This document shows positions 1 through 5,821 of a DNA stretch of 6,393 nucleotides, piece after piece. The notes beneath the pieces were generated by a model. The model made no database searches. It was not told where the DNA came from and saw nothing but the letters and a program-made list of their open reading frames with translations. Source of the stretch: Candidatus Brocadiaceae bacterium (GTDB lineage: Bacteria > Planctomycetota > Brocadiia > SM23-32). The stretch spans positions 1-6,393 of the forward strand of contig PUNP01000988.1 of the NCBI GenBank assembly GCA_003551785.1, written 5' to 3'. The position numbers were made by a program, and so were the translations under genes. The first letter of the stretch is position 1. Each line of letters opens with the position of its first letter.

Positions 1-309
1 CTGGTCTTTCCATAATATAAGAGGAGTAAGCGGCTTATCCTGATCGTCTAACAGCAGAAAGCTGTTGGCCTGAGTGGAATAACCAATAGCGGTAATATCA
101 CCGGCATCACAGCCTGCATCCTGGCAGGCCATTTCAACCCCCTCACCGAGCATCGCCGTAAAAGTATCATGACGAATTTCGAAAATTTCAGGTTCCTCCC
201 CGGTGGCTTCGACTTTCACTTTTGCCAATCCCTTAAGTTCCATCTCAGGATTAAACAGGCCGAACTTAAGAAAGCTTGTACCAAGGTCTATACCTAAAAT
301 ATATTTCAT
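1..309 (-). CDS. FGGY-family carbohydrate kinase (xylulokinase-like), N-terminal 103 codons, cut by the left window edge
   Basis: Reading leftwards from the ATG at 309, the frame stays open to base 1 and encodes 103 residues beginning MKYILGIDLGTSFLKFGLFN. The G-I-D-L-G-T-S-x-x-K stretch (residues 6-15) is the phosphate-1 motif of the ASKHA/FGGY kinase fold. Residues about 78-103 (IGYSTQANSFLLLDDQDKPL, then a LILWKDQ end) match the conserved FGGY strand-turn region seen in xylulokinases and gluconokinases. The family transfers phosphate from ATP to a sugar, usually a ketose or polyol, in the cytoplasm; full-length members are about 480-520 residues, so most of the protein is outside the window. 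The start codon overlaps the stop of the upstream gene (TAATG) and there is no good Shine-Dalgarno sequence, so translation is probably coupled. The substrate cannot be told from this fragment. The family call is firm. Confidence 0.9.
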   Translation of the reverse strand, partial: MKYILGIDLGTSFLKFGLFNPEMELKGLAKVKVEATGEEPEIFEIRHDTFTAMLGEGVEMACQDAGCDAGDITAIGYSTQANSFLLLDDQDKPLTPLILWKDQ

Positions 310-1625
310 TATTTGTTCAGGAGTTCAAGAGTTTTTTCGACAAGGATATCACCGGTTTGCCACGCAAACTGAGCGGTGGAGGCTTCATAACCGCCTTCGG
401 CGGCGGCCTCTTCCGTGACGATATAGCCGTTCAGCAAGCCGTTGCAGTAAGCAATCATATAGGTATTGGAACGCGATTGCTTAACTTTCAGTGAATATTC
501 GATGAAAACTTCTCCGGGCCAACCGACGAAGTTCCATTCACCTATACTGTGGATTTGGATTTCGGCAGGAAGGCACTTCTTGCGTTGTTTTTCGAGTGTT
601 CCATCCGCAGATGCACGAGCAAGCGCAAGCGTCCTCTCAGCACCGAAAACGTCACATTCGGCAGTCCTGACCTCGGCACGGGGAGCATTGACCGCCTTCA
701 AATGCGAAAATTTATCTTCTGCGTGTTTAAGTTTCAACTCCGCCTCATCGACTGAAGGGAAGGTTCTAACGGGTAAATCTTTCAGCAGCGCATTGACGGT
801 TTTAAGTCCGATAGAGGAACAAAAGTCCATGTTTTCTATAGCCGTTTGAACAGATTTTCCGAGCAGGGTGCCGAGGCGTTCCGCTTCTTCAAAAGTATTG
901 CCTTCGGTTACATGCCTGGGGCTTTGGTTTCCGGCGGGGCCCGTATGATGCAGGACGGGACAAGACGTGCCCAGTATGTTTTCCTGCAAGTAGATGCGCG
1001 CTAATCCGGGGAAATCACCGGTGATCAGCGTAGAATCCTCATGCAGTACAGTGGGATGCATCGAACAGACCAACATACATGCGATAGGATCACCTTGCAG
1101 ATTTACAGCCATCAGGACAGGTACTTCGAGATCAGCCGGCCCGGAAGGATCACGGCGGTTAGTTCCCACCCCTTCGGCAGTAGCAGTGGAAAGTCCAATT
1201 TGAGCGGGTTCTCTGCTTTTATATGCACGTATGCCGGAGGCGACAATCTGATTCAGCATAAAATCAACGTAATCCTGATCCGCCTTCGGAACAGCAGGAT
1301 CTGAAGCATGAAGGAGGCTGTCCACAGTCTTTGGTCCCGAATGGGTATGCGTGGCAGACACCATTATTGATTCTTGTTTCAGTCCTGTTTTTTCGCTTAT
1401 TTTGTGGCGGATATGCTCCCTCATTTCCTTACTTATGTAGATAATATCGTTGGCAATAAACATCAAATCGTCATTGGAATCGCCTCCGGATATGTAAAGA
1501 GCCGAACTCCATATACGATCGTGCACGCCGGTGCTGTATCGTTCGACATGGGGATAGCCGTAAAGAAATTGTGAATTCGTCGGTGTAATATCTACCTGTG
1601 CAGAACCTGCTTGTATTTTTTTCAT
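309..1625 (-). CDS. neutral/alkaline ceramidase-family (PF04734-type) hydrolase, cytoplasmic form without signal peptide
   Basis: This 438-residue protein has the landmarks of the neutral ceramidase N-terminal domain: a G-S-A-Q-V-D-I-T-P start (7-15), ATHTHSGP (91-98, with metal-binding His), a C-S-M-H-P segment (His190), G-N-Q-S-P (232-236) in the position of the catalytic serine, W-P-G-E (369-372, Glu372 a candidate zinc ligand) and G-G-Y-E-A (411-415, Tyr413 a candidate zinc ligand). Family members are zinc amidases that cleave the N-acyl bond of ceramide, but many bacterial homologues have unknown substrates. Classical ceramidases are secreted and about 650-700 residues; this one has no signal peptide or membrane segment and lacks room for the C-terminal domain. 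It starts 2 bp after the NagB-like gene with an AAAGGG ribosome site inside that gene's end, and its stop overlaps the kinase start. A true ceramidase role is unlikely in this sugar operon; hydrolysis of an N-acyl sugar or another amide is my inference. Confidence 0.85.
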   Translation of the reverse strand: MKKIQAGSAQVDITPTNSQFLYGYPHVERYSTGVHDRIWSSALYISGGDSNDDLMFIANDIIYISKEMREHIRHKISEKTGLKQESIMVSATHTHSGPKTVDSLLHASDPAVPKADQDYVDFMLNQIVASGIRAYKSREPAQIGLSTATAEGVGTNRRDPSGPADLEVPVLMAVNLQGDPIACMLVCSMHPTVLHEDSTLITGDFPGLARIYLQENILGTSCPVLHHTGPAGNQSPRHVTEGNTFEEAERLGTLLGKSVQTAIENMDFCSSIGLKTVNALLKDLPVRTFPSVDEAELKLKHAEDKFSHLKAVNAPRAEVRTAECDVFGAERTLALARASADGTLEKQRKKCLPAEIQIHSIGEWNFVGWPGEVFIEYSLKVKQSRSNTYMIAYCNGLLNGYIVTEEAAAEGGYEASTAQFAWQTGDILVEKTLELLNK

Positions 1626-1627
1626 AA

Positions 1628-2563
1628 TTAATACCCTTTATTCCAATCTGTTTCAATATTCTGAGCTATATTTTCGGTCACATAAACATCGGTACTGAGT
1701 GTCTGCAAGATTGACTGCGGGAGCAGAGGAGTAACGGGTCCATGCAGTACAAGTCGTGAAGTAAGCCTTTGCCACGAAGTGGAAGTTCCATGCACACCGA
1801 TACCATGTTGATCGAAGCGATGTTTTGCAGCAATGACGTCCCTCGGGCCTATGGTGGCAGCCTTAGGCGGCACTGCGGTGAGATCACCGCTTTTGCCGAA
1901 ACAGCCGTGCAGTGAGTTCTGTGCCAGCGTAAAAGGACTAAGTGTAACGATCCTTGAGCCGAAGGTTTCCCATTCTTCCAACGGCGCGCTGAATTCGGGC
2001 GCATCGGGCTCAATGAAAGCCAGATGACCGGTCCAGCCCGGACCGCTGTAAGAGATATCGGCCCCCCCCATATCAGCCAGTTTTTTGCTATAATCTTCAA
2101 CATTATCCAGGTCGCAGAAACAGACAAACTGTTCCCTGGGCGGTCTCAGGTCTTCATCGATCTCATAGTAAAAGAACTTAAGCATCGCGTGGCTGAACCC
2201 GAATTCCCAATCTTCGGGAGCTACATTACCGTCCTGGTCGGCGTATTCATCAAGTGCGAAAGCCCAGACATTACGGCAATCGTAGCGGCATTTGTTGATA
2301 ATTCTTGCAACATGCCTGTATCCGGGCCAGGGATTCGGCAGCAGCATGACCAGCTTTTCTCCGTTTTCCGCTGAATTTCTAATTCGAGAAATAAGGTCGC
2401 CAAACCAGATAAAGCTCAGATCATCATCCTCAACCACGGTGATATTAAATTCTTCATTAGGATGTTTTTCGATATCTTCGCGCCTGATCGACCGGCAGCG
2501 CCGAATGACTTCCTTATCACGAAACGGGACATGTAAAGACGGCTCGAAATCAAAAGTGCTCAT
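1628..2563 (-). CDS. NagB/6-phosphogluconolactonase-fold isomerase-deaminase homologue with altered active site
   Basis: A 311-residue homologue of glucosamine-6-phosphate deaminase (NagB). Evidence: A-F-A-L-D-E-Y (101-107), corresponding to NagB's F-N-M-D-E-Y with catalytic Asp72 (here Asp105); SGPGWTGHLAFIEP (173-186), the NagB G-x-G-x-D-G-H-I-A-F-N-E-P signature, with His180 and Glu185 kept; S-R-I-V-T-L (203-208); VPPKAATIGPRDVIAAK (231-247), the V-P-x-x-A-L-T-V-G block; and LHGPVTPLLPQSILQ near 273-287. NagB converts glucosamine-6-phosphate to fructose-6-phosphate and ammonia. Differences: the catalytic Asp141 position is Thr178, the phosphate loop T-G-G-T-P is N-P-W-P-G (77-81), and the serines after N-E-P are absent. 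It is about 45 residues longer than E. coli NagB. The start has a clear GGAG site 6 bp upstream. It lies 2 bp before the ceramidase-family gene. Fold membership is firm; the reaction and substrate are not known. Confidence 0.85.
   Translation of the reverse strand: MSTFDFEPSLHVPFRDKEVIRRCRSIRREDIEKHPNEEFNITVVEDDDLSFIWFGDLISRIRNSAENGEKLVMLLPNPWPGYRHVARIINKCRYDCRNVWAFALDEYADQDGNVAPEDWEFGFSHAMLKFFYYEIDEDLRPPREQFVCFCDLDNVEDYSKKLADMGGADISYSGPGWTGHLAFIEPDAPEFSAPLEEWETFGSRIVTLSPFTLAQNSLHGCFGKSGDLTAVPPKAATIGPRDVIAAKHRFDQHGIGVHGTSTSWQRLTSRLVLHGPVTPLLPQSILQTLSTDVYVTENIAQNIETDWNKGY
1634..1639 (-). promoter_or_regulatory. ribosome binding site of the ceramidase-family gene, inside the NagB-like gene
   Basis: AAAGGG on the minus strand lies within the last codons of the NagB-like gene, 8 nt before the ATG at 1625. 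It fixes that start and ties the two genes into one transcript. Confidence 0.65.
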
Positions 2564-2569
2564 AATTTT

Positions 2570-2573
2570 CTCC
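2570..2573 (-). promoter_or_regulatory. ribosome binding site of the NagB-like gene
   Basis: GGAG on the minus strand stands 6 nt before the ATG at 2563. It supports this start, and shows that the leader of this gene runs over the 5' end of the antisense toxin remnant. Confidence 0.75.
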
Positions 2574-2593
2574 GATTTAATATATCAGAAAGT

Positions 2594-2901
2594 ACGCAAG
2601 TATTTAGAAAAAAACGGACAGGAGAGCTTGACTTCAGTACTGTAAACGCAGTTATTGATCGTTTTCTCTATGATTGCATTCATCGTTATACCATTTTATC
2701 ACTTAATTCTTTTGTTCTTGACAAGGCAATGGAACTTGTTCAGGAATACGGCAGTTCTCACGGTTTGCGGACACTAAACAGCATACAGTTGGCAACATTT
2801 TAATTCACAGCGATATATCTGAAGACCAGTTTATATGCTCAGACAGAATACTTGCCAAAACGGCTGAGGAAGCTAATGCTGATGTTATTTTGGTACAGTG
2901 A
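2594..2901 (+). pseudogene. decayed PIN-domain (VapC-type) toxin remnant, 5'-truncated and frameshifted
   Basis: Reading the plus strand from about 2600 gives VFRKKRTGELDFSTVNAV, followed by I-D-R-F-L-Y-D, V-L-D-K-A-M-E-L-V-Q-E-Y-G and H-G-L-R-T-L-N-S-I-Q-L-A-T-F, then a TAA at 2801-2803. Moving back one base at about 2800 continues as L-I-H-S-D, then F-I-C-S-D-R-I-L-A-K-T-A and A-D-V-I-L-V-Q, to a TGA at 2899-2901. The order R-K-K-R-x-G-E-L, then G-L-R-(T/S)-L-(D/N)-(A/S)-I-x-L-A-T, then F-x-(S/C)-(A/S)-D-x-x-L-x-x-x-A, is that of the C-terminal half of PIN-domain toxins such as VapC, which are metal-dependent RNases that cut tRNA or rRNA. The N-terminal strand with the first catalytic Asp is missing, the central Asp of L-D-A is Asn, and no VapB antitoxin is visible. 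The fragment sits antisense between two genes of the sugar locus. The homology call rests on motif order only, but is convincing; the gene cannot be functional. Confidence 0.78.
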
Positions 2902-2907
2902 AATTTG

Positions 2908-2929
2908 TCGTTGGTTTAGGAAATCTTCG
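2908..2929 (+). repeat. copy 1 of a 22-bp imperfect direct repeat
   Basis: This 22-bp stretch begins TCGTTGGTTTA and ends TTCG. It matches 5208-5229 at 20 of 22 positions, with differences at 2919 and 2925. It starts 6 bp after the stop of the toxin remnant and lies 27 bp beyond the 3' end of the deacetylase gene. Its nature is unknown; it could be a member of a dispersed intergenic repeat family. Confidence 0.6.
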
Positions 2930-2955
2930 GATTACTCCACGTTGACTCACCGAAT

Positions 2956-4125
2956 CTAACAATATTCCACCCCGTCAATCCATGTATTAACGACATTGAG
3001 CTGTTCATCCAGCATGACGACATCGGCGTCAAAACCTTTGTGCAGCCGGCCTTTATTTTTGAGGCCGAGCACGCCTGCGGGGTTGGCGCTTGCCATCTGC
3101 ACAGCGTACTGTGGTTTTACTCCCAGCATTTCAACAGCGTTTTTAACCGCTAGCTCCATCGTCAACCCGCTTCCGGCAAGGGCGCCGCTTTTGGTCTGCC
3201 GGGCCGGTTTTCCCGGGCCGGCGATATTGATTTCTTTCCCCCCCAGTCCAACATAGGTTCCCGGTTCCAAACCGGCACCGACGTTGGCATCAGTAATAAG
3301 ACATACTTTATCGGGAGGTTTGCACAGCATTGCCATTTTAACAACGATCGGGTCCACATGCACGCCGTCGAGGATGAAATCCACACTCACCCGCGGGTCA
3401 GCCAGAATGGCTTCAACGGCACCGCATGGACGCACTCCGGGTTCGGTTTCATTCGGAACGTGAAATACGTCATAGAAATGCGTTGCATGCCGGGCGCCGG
3501 CATCAATAGCTTCCAGAGTCTCCCGAACGCCGGCTTTCGTGTGAGTGATGAACGCCGGCTGCCCCTGTGCCGTCATAATCGATAAAAAACCCGTAATATT
3601 TTCAAACTCGGGAGAGACGCTGAAAACTGTGATACCAGGTTGGGCGGCATCAATAAGGGCTTCGATGTGCTCCCTGCTGCGCTTGCCCAAAGCATCCCCC
3701 GGAATCGCTCCTGTAAGAGAGACGAAAGGCCCTTCCAGGTGGAAGCCCAGTACCTGAGCCCCCTCCGTTTCGGCTTCTGAAAGCTCGCGAAGAAAATCAA
3801 TTTCCTGTTCCGGCGGCTTAGGCACCAGTGTCGGCAGAAAAGCGGTAACCCCTTGCTCAGGAAGGATTTTACAAATCTGAATCAAATTATTGACATCGTG
3901 GTCAACCCTAAACCTGTGCATGCCGTGAATATGTAGATCAATGTAGCCGGGACTCAAATAATTATCCTGGGCATCAACGACAATCTCTGCCGATTCAGAT
4001 TCCCAACCGACTTTGTCGTCGGGGCATATATCCGCTATTACTCCATCATGCATAATCAGCGTATGACCGGGCAAAACGAAATCATCCTGAATAACACGCG
4101 CGTTTTTAATCAGAGTTTTCTTCAT
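2956..4125 (-). CDS. nagA: NagA-family amidohydrolase (N-acetylglucosamine-6-phosphate deacetylase homologue)
   Basis: A 389-residue COG1820-type amidohydrolase, close to the usual NagA length. NagA removes acetate from GlcNAc-6-phosphate in the cytoplasm. Visible motifs: S-P-G-Y-I-D-L-H-I-H-G (58-68), a metal-binding H-x-H that E. coli NagA lacks but many NagAs have; G-F-H-L-E-G-P-F (127-134) with metal ligand Glu131; T-H-T-K-A-G (194-199) with His195; A-T-H-F-Y-D-V-F (214-221) with His216; L-D-G-V-H-V-D (252-258); L-I-T-D-A (276-280) with catalytic Asp279; and L-A-G-S-G-L-T-M (316-323). A beta-sandwich ending follows (G-F-D-A-D-V-V at 364-370). Odd: the usual H-L-Y-N-A-M is H-F-Y-D-V-F, so Asn219 is Asp, and the phosphate-contacting Arg227 of E. 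coli NagA is Thr. It lies 33 bp after the aldolase, likely co-transcribed; its ribosome site is weak. The symbol denotes the family; the natural substrate may differ. Confidence 0.9.
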   Translation of the reverse strand: MKKTLIKNARVIQDDFVLPGHTLIMHDGVIADICPDDKVGWESESAEIVVDAQDNYLSPGYIDLHIHGMHRFRVDHDVNNLIQICKILPEQGVTAFLPTLVPKPPEQEIDFLRELSEAETEGAQVLGFHLEGPFVSLTGAIPGDALGKRSREHIEALIDAAQPGITVFSVSPEFENITGFLSIMTAQGQPAFITHTKAGVRETLEAIDAGARHATHFYDVFHVPNETEPGVRPCGAVEAILADPRVSVDFILDGVHVDPIVVKMAMLCKPPDKVCLITDANVGAGLEPGTYVGLGGKEINIAGPGKPARQTKSGALAGSGLTMELAVKNAVEMLGVKPQYAVQMASANPAGVLGLKNKGRLHKGFDADVVMLDEQLNVVNTWIDGVEYC

Positions 4126-4158
4126 TAATATATCTCAGAAAAAAGTTTAAGGGCACTA

Positions 4159-4941
4159 CTACGCTGATTCAAGCCCGACTTTGTCGGCGAGCGTGCGGCA
4201 CAGGTTATTCAGTGCGCTCACATCGCCGCCGATATTGATAAAACTGTAGCCCAGTTGTTGTAGTTCGCTGAAATTGTCAGGCCCACCGACAGTACCGGCG
4301 AATTTACCGTTATCACGGGCAGCCTCAGCGACTCTCTTCCTTGCTTCAACGACTTTTGGATGATCAGTCTCTCCGGGGACCCCGAGACCATGGCTATAAT
4401 CGCCGGGGCCGAAAAAAAGCATATCGATTCCGGCTACGGCGGCGATTTCATTCAGATTATCGACACCCTCAGGGTCTTCGATCTGAACGATGATAAAGCG
4501 CTGCTCATTGGCCTGTTTCACGTAATCGGCGATGCCCACTTTCAAAAAACCGGCGTCCGCATTACCGCCGTCAATAGGCCGCCTGCCAAGAGGATGGAAA
4601 CGCGTCATTTGAACAACATTTTCTGTTTCTTCTGCCGTCATCACGTGCGGCACCATTATGCCGGCCGCATCCAGCTCCAGAGGTCGCACATAGTCACTGT
4701 AGGACCCTTTGCTGACACGCACCAGAATATCGGTATCGTTACTCTTAGCGGCACGGACATGGTTTTCAACCACATTCCAATCGTTGGGAACATGCTCCAT
4801 GTCAATCCAAATGCAATCGAAACCGTAGAGACTGACAAGTTCGGATTCCCGGGCGCAGGAGAAATTAAGTTTGAACGAAAATGCACACTGGCCGGCCCTG
4901 AGCCGACTTAAAACCCTGCTTTTCCTCATACACGTTATCAT
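4159..4941 (-). CDS. HpcH/HpaI-family class II pyruvate-type aldolase (2-dehydro-3-deoxy acid aldolase-like)
   Basis: A 260-residue member of the HpcH/HpaI family, TIM-barrel enzymes that use a divalent metal to cleave or form 2-keto-(3-deoxy) acids, giving pyruvate plus an aldehyde. Conserved positions are all visible: G-F-D-C-I-W-I-D-M-E-H (40-50) with catalytic His50; V-R-V (74-76) with Arg75; L-D-A-A-G-I-M-V-P (90-98); R-F-H-P-L-G-R-R-P (114-122) followed by D-G-G-N-A-D-A; V-Q-I-E-D (152-156) with metal ligand Glu155; and F-F-G-P-G-D-Y-S (176-183) with metal ligand Asp181. Length is normal for the family. It is first in the minus-strand gene series and faces the regulatory region. The start is uncertain: an in-frame ATG at 4929 (M-R-K-S-R-V-L) fits the family equally well, and neither has a good Shine-Dalgarno site. 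The exact substrate, such as a deoxy-keto acid from rhamnonate, glucarate or an amino sugar acid, cannot be told from sequence. Confidence 0.9.
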   Translation of the reverse strand: MITCMRKSRVLSRLRAGQCAFSFKLNFSCARESELVSLYGFDCIWIDMEHVPNDWNVVENHVRAAKSNDTDILVRVSKGSYSDYVRPLELDAAGIMVPHVMTAEETENVVQMTRFHPLGRRPIDGGNADAGFLKVGIADYVKQANEQRFIIVQIEDPEGVDNLNEIAAVAGIDMLFFGPGDYSHGLGVPGETDHPKVVEARKRVAEAARDNGKFAGTVGGPDNFSELQQLGYSFINIGGDVSALNNLCRTLADKVGLESA

Positions 4942-5005
4942 GATAGATTACTCATTAAATAAGGAGATGTTGATAATTAAGAATGATATGAGATGTCATC
5001 GATAG

Positions 5006-5031
5006 TATAGTTAAACAAAAAAATAACTATA
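5006..5031. repeat. AT-rich inverted repeat upstream of the aldolase
   Basis: Perfect 8-bp arms TATAGTTA (5006-5013) and TAACTATA (5024-5031) are separated by 10 bp containing seven A residues in a row. It lies about 65-90 bp before the aldolase start, where the promoter is expected, and may be an operator or a chance AT-rich palindrome. Confidence 0.4.
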
Positions 5032-5126
5032 ATCTACAATGCTCCGCTTAATTAAAAAGATAAGGAACCAAAAATTCATATAACCCGAACATTTCACGCC
5101 GAAAGAATAAACCGCCGTACGAGGAG

Positions 5127-5149
5127 AAAATTGTACACACTACAATTTT
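5127..5149. promoter_or_regulatory. candidate operator: perfect 9-bp-arm inverted repeat
   Basis: The arms AAAATTGTA (5127-5135) and TACAATTTT (5141-5149) are perfect complements around the spacer CACAC. A 23-bp dyad with a short spacer is the usual size for a dimeric regulator. It lies about 190 bp before the aldolase start, in the intergenic region shared with the DeoR-family gene, which is the obvious candidate binder. It lacks the GC-rich stem and T-run of a terminator. Confidence 0.5.
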
Positions 5150-5207
5150 GAAAACCCCAAAAATGGTTCTTAAGGTATTGGATTTCAATCAGCTATATTA
5201 AATGTTA

Positions 5208-5229
5208 TCGTTGGTTTATGAAATATTCG
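5208..5229 (+). repeat. copy 2 of a 22-bp imperfect direct repeat
   Basis: It matches 2908-2929 in the same orientation with two mismatches. The two copies bracket the deacetylase and aldolase genes, 2.3 kb apart. Similarity does not clearly extend beyond the 22 bp. Confidence 0.6.
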
Positions 5230-5279
5230 CAATAAAAAATGTATTGTAGTTAATTGGTGTTTCGATTGCAAATGAAAAC

Positions 5280-5294
5280 GCCCCATTAGGGAGC
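5280..5294 (-). repeat. small hairpin resembling an inverted copy of the 5521-5538 hairpin
   Basis: On the minus strand GCTCC pairs with GGGGC (one G-T pair) around CTAAT, preceded by AT and followed by GTTTTC. The pattern ATGC-TCC-loop-GGGGCG resembles the plus-strand hairpin at 5519-5539, so the two may be inverted members of one element. The stem is short and a chance match is possible. The T-run gives it a weak terminator look, but no minus-strand gene lies upstream. Confidence 0.35.
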
Positions 5295-5391
5295 ATGTTA
5301 TTTATATCTCAATGGTATTTTCTTGCTTTTTTGGCAAAAAGTTGCTGGTTTTTAGTTGTTAGTTTCTGCCAATAAGATAGTGACTCATCAC

Positions 5392-5497
5392 CCTCGGGTT
5401 GAAACCCGAGGCTACCAAACTTTGCCCCATTCGGGGCAAGACATCTGTTTTCGCCCCAGCGGGGCGAGGTTAGGTAGCCCCTGGTTTTAACCAGGGG
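5392..5497. repeat. REP/BIME-like cluster of four GC-rich hairpins
   Basis: Four near-perfect palindromes follow each other: CCTCGGGTT/AACCCGAGG (5392-5411), TTGCCCC/GGGGCAA (5422-5439), TCGCCCC/GGGGCGA (5451-5467) and CCCCTGGTT/AACCAGGGG (5478-5497). In addition GGCTACC (5410-5416) pairs with GGTAGCC (5473-5479), enclosing the middle two. The whole could fold as a multi-branched structure in DNA or RNA. This layout is like clustered repetitive extragenic palindromes, which are often mobilised by RAYT-type transposases; none is visible here. An open frame of 100 codons crosses the cluster on the minus strand but reads only palindrome-derived sequence. Confidence 0.7.
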
Positions 5498-5520
5498 TAA
5501 TAAAAGATACAAAGATAAAT

Positions 5521-5538
5521 GCGCTCCGGTAGGGGCGC
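5521..5538 (+). repeat. fifth GC-rich hairpin, beside the REP-like cluster
   Basis: GCGCTCC (5521-5527) pairs with GGGGCGC (5532-5538), including one G-T pair, around a GGTA loop. It lies 23 bp after the four-hairpin cluster and is probably part of the same repetitive element. Confidence 0.5.
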
Positions 5539-5793
5539 GGTTGCACCTAAAGTCTGCGACAATTGTCCATTTTCGCCTTTTCGGCCACTCCCCTGGTTCG
5601 TTGGCCGTCAACCAGCAACAAACAACGAATTTTTCGACTTTTCGGTTTGTGTATACCGATTATTCCACAGACGAAGGGTGTGTCATTTTGCATTTGAGCT
5701 TCCATTTGCAAAAATTCCCGCGCTCAATTAAAATGTTAACAATGTTAGTCAGCAGTGTTCATTTCGTTCATAATGATTTTCAGTAAACAGTTT

Positions 5794-5821
5794 TTCACAG
5801 CAGAAGCGCGCACAATATACA
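5794..5821 (+). promoter_or_regulatory. candidate sigma-70-type promoter of the DeoR-family regulator
   Basis: TTCACA (5794-5799, five of six matches to TTGACA) is followed after 16 bp by TATACA (5816-5821, close to TATAAT). This would start transcription near 5828 and give a leader of about 65 nt. Short AATGTTA direct repeats lie upstream at 5732-5738 and 5741-5747. Confidence 0.45.

Noticed and set aside
2292..2645. A 117-codon plus-strand open frame over the start of the NagB-like gene and its leader
   Set aside because: It is antisense to the NagB homologue and in a different frame from the toxin remnant; no recognisable protein family.
2594..2901. The toxin remnant as a working VapC gene or a programmed-frameshift gene
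   Set aside because: The N-terminal catalytic strand is missing, no antitoxin gene is present, and the shift site TTTTAATT is not a known slippery sequence with a downstream structure.
4360..4911. A 183-codon plus-strand open frame opposite the aldolase
   Set aside because: It is antisense to a gene with complete family motifs and shows no domain of its own; the frame is a by-product of the codon use of the real gene.
5392..5497. CRISPR array or rho-independent terminator
   Set aside because: The hairpins differ from each other and lack evenly spaced identical repeats, and none has a proper T-run directly after the stem at the end of a gene.
5309..5611. A 100-codon minus-strand open frame across the hairpin cluster
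   Set aside because: Its sequence is made of the palindromes, it has no recognisable domain or ribosome site, and it looks like a chance frame through repetitive non-coding DNA.
5519..5786. Two overlapping plus-strand open frames of 70 and 81 codons between the hairpins and the regulator
   Set aside because: No ribosome site, no known motif, low-complexity Q/T/N runs and overlap with a hairpin; treated as non-coding.
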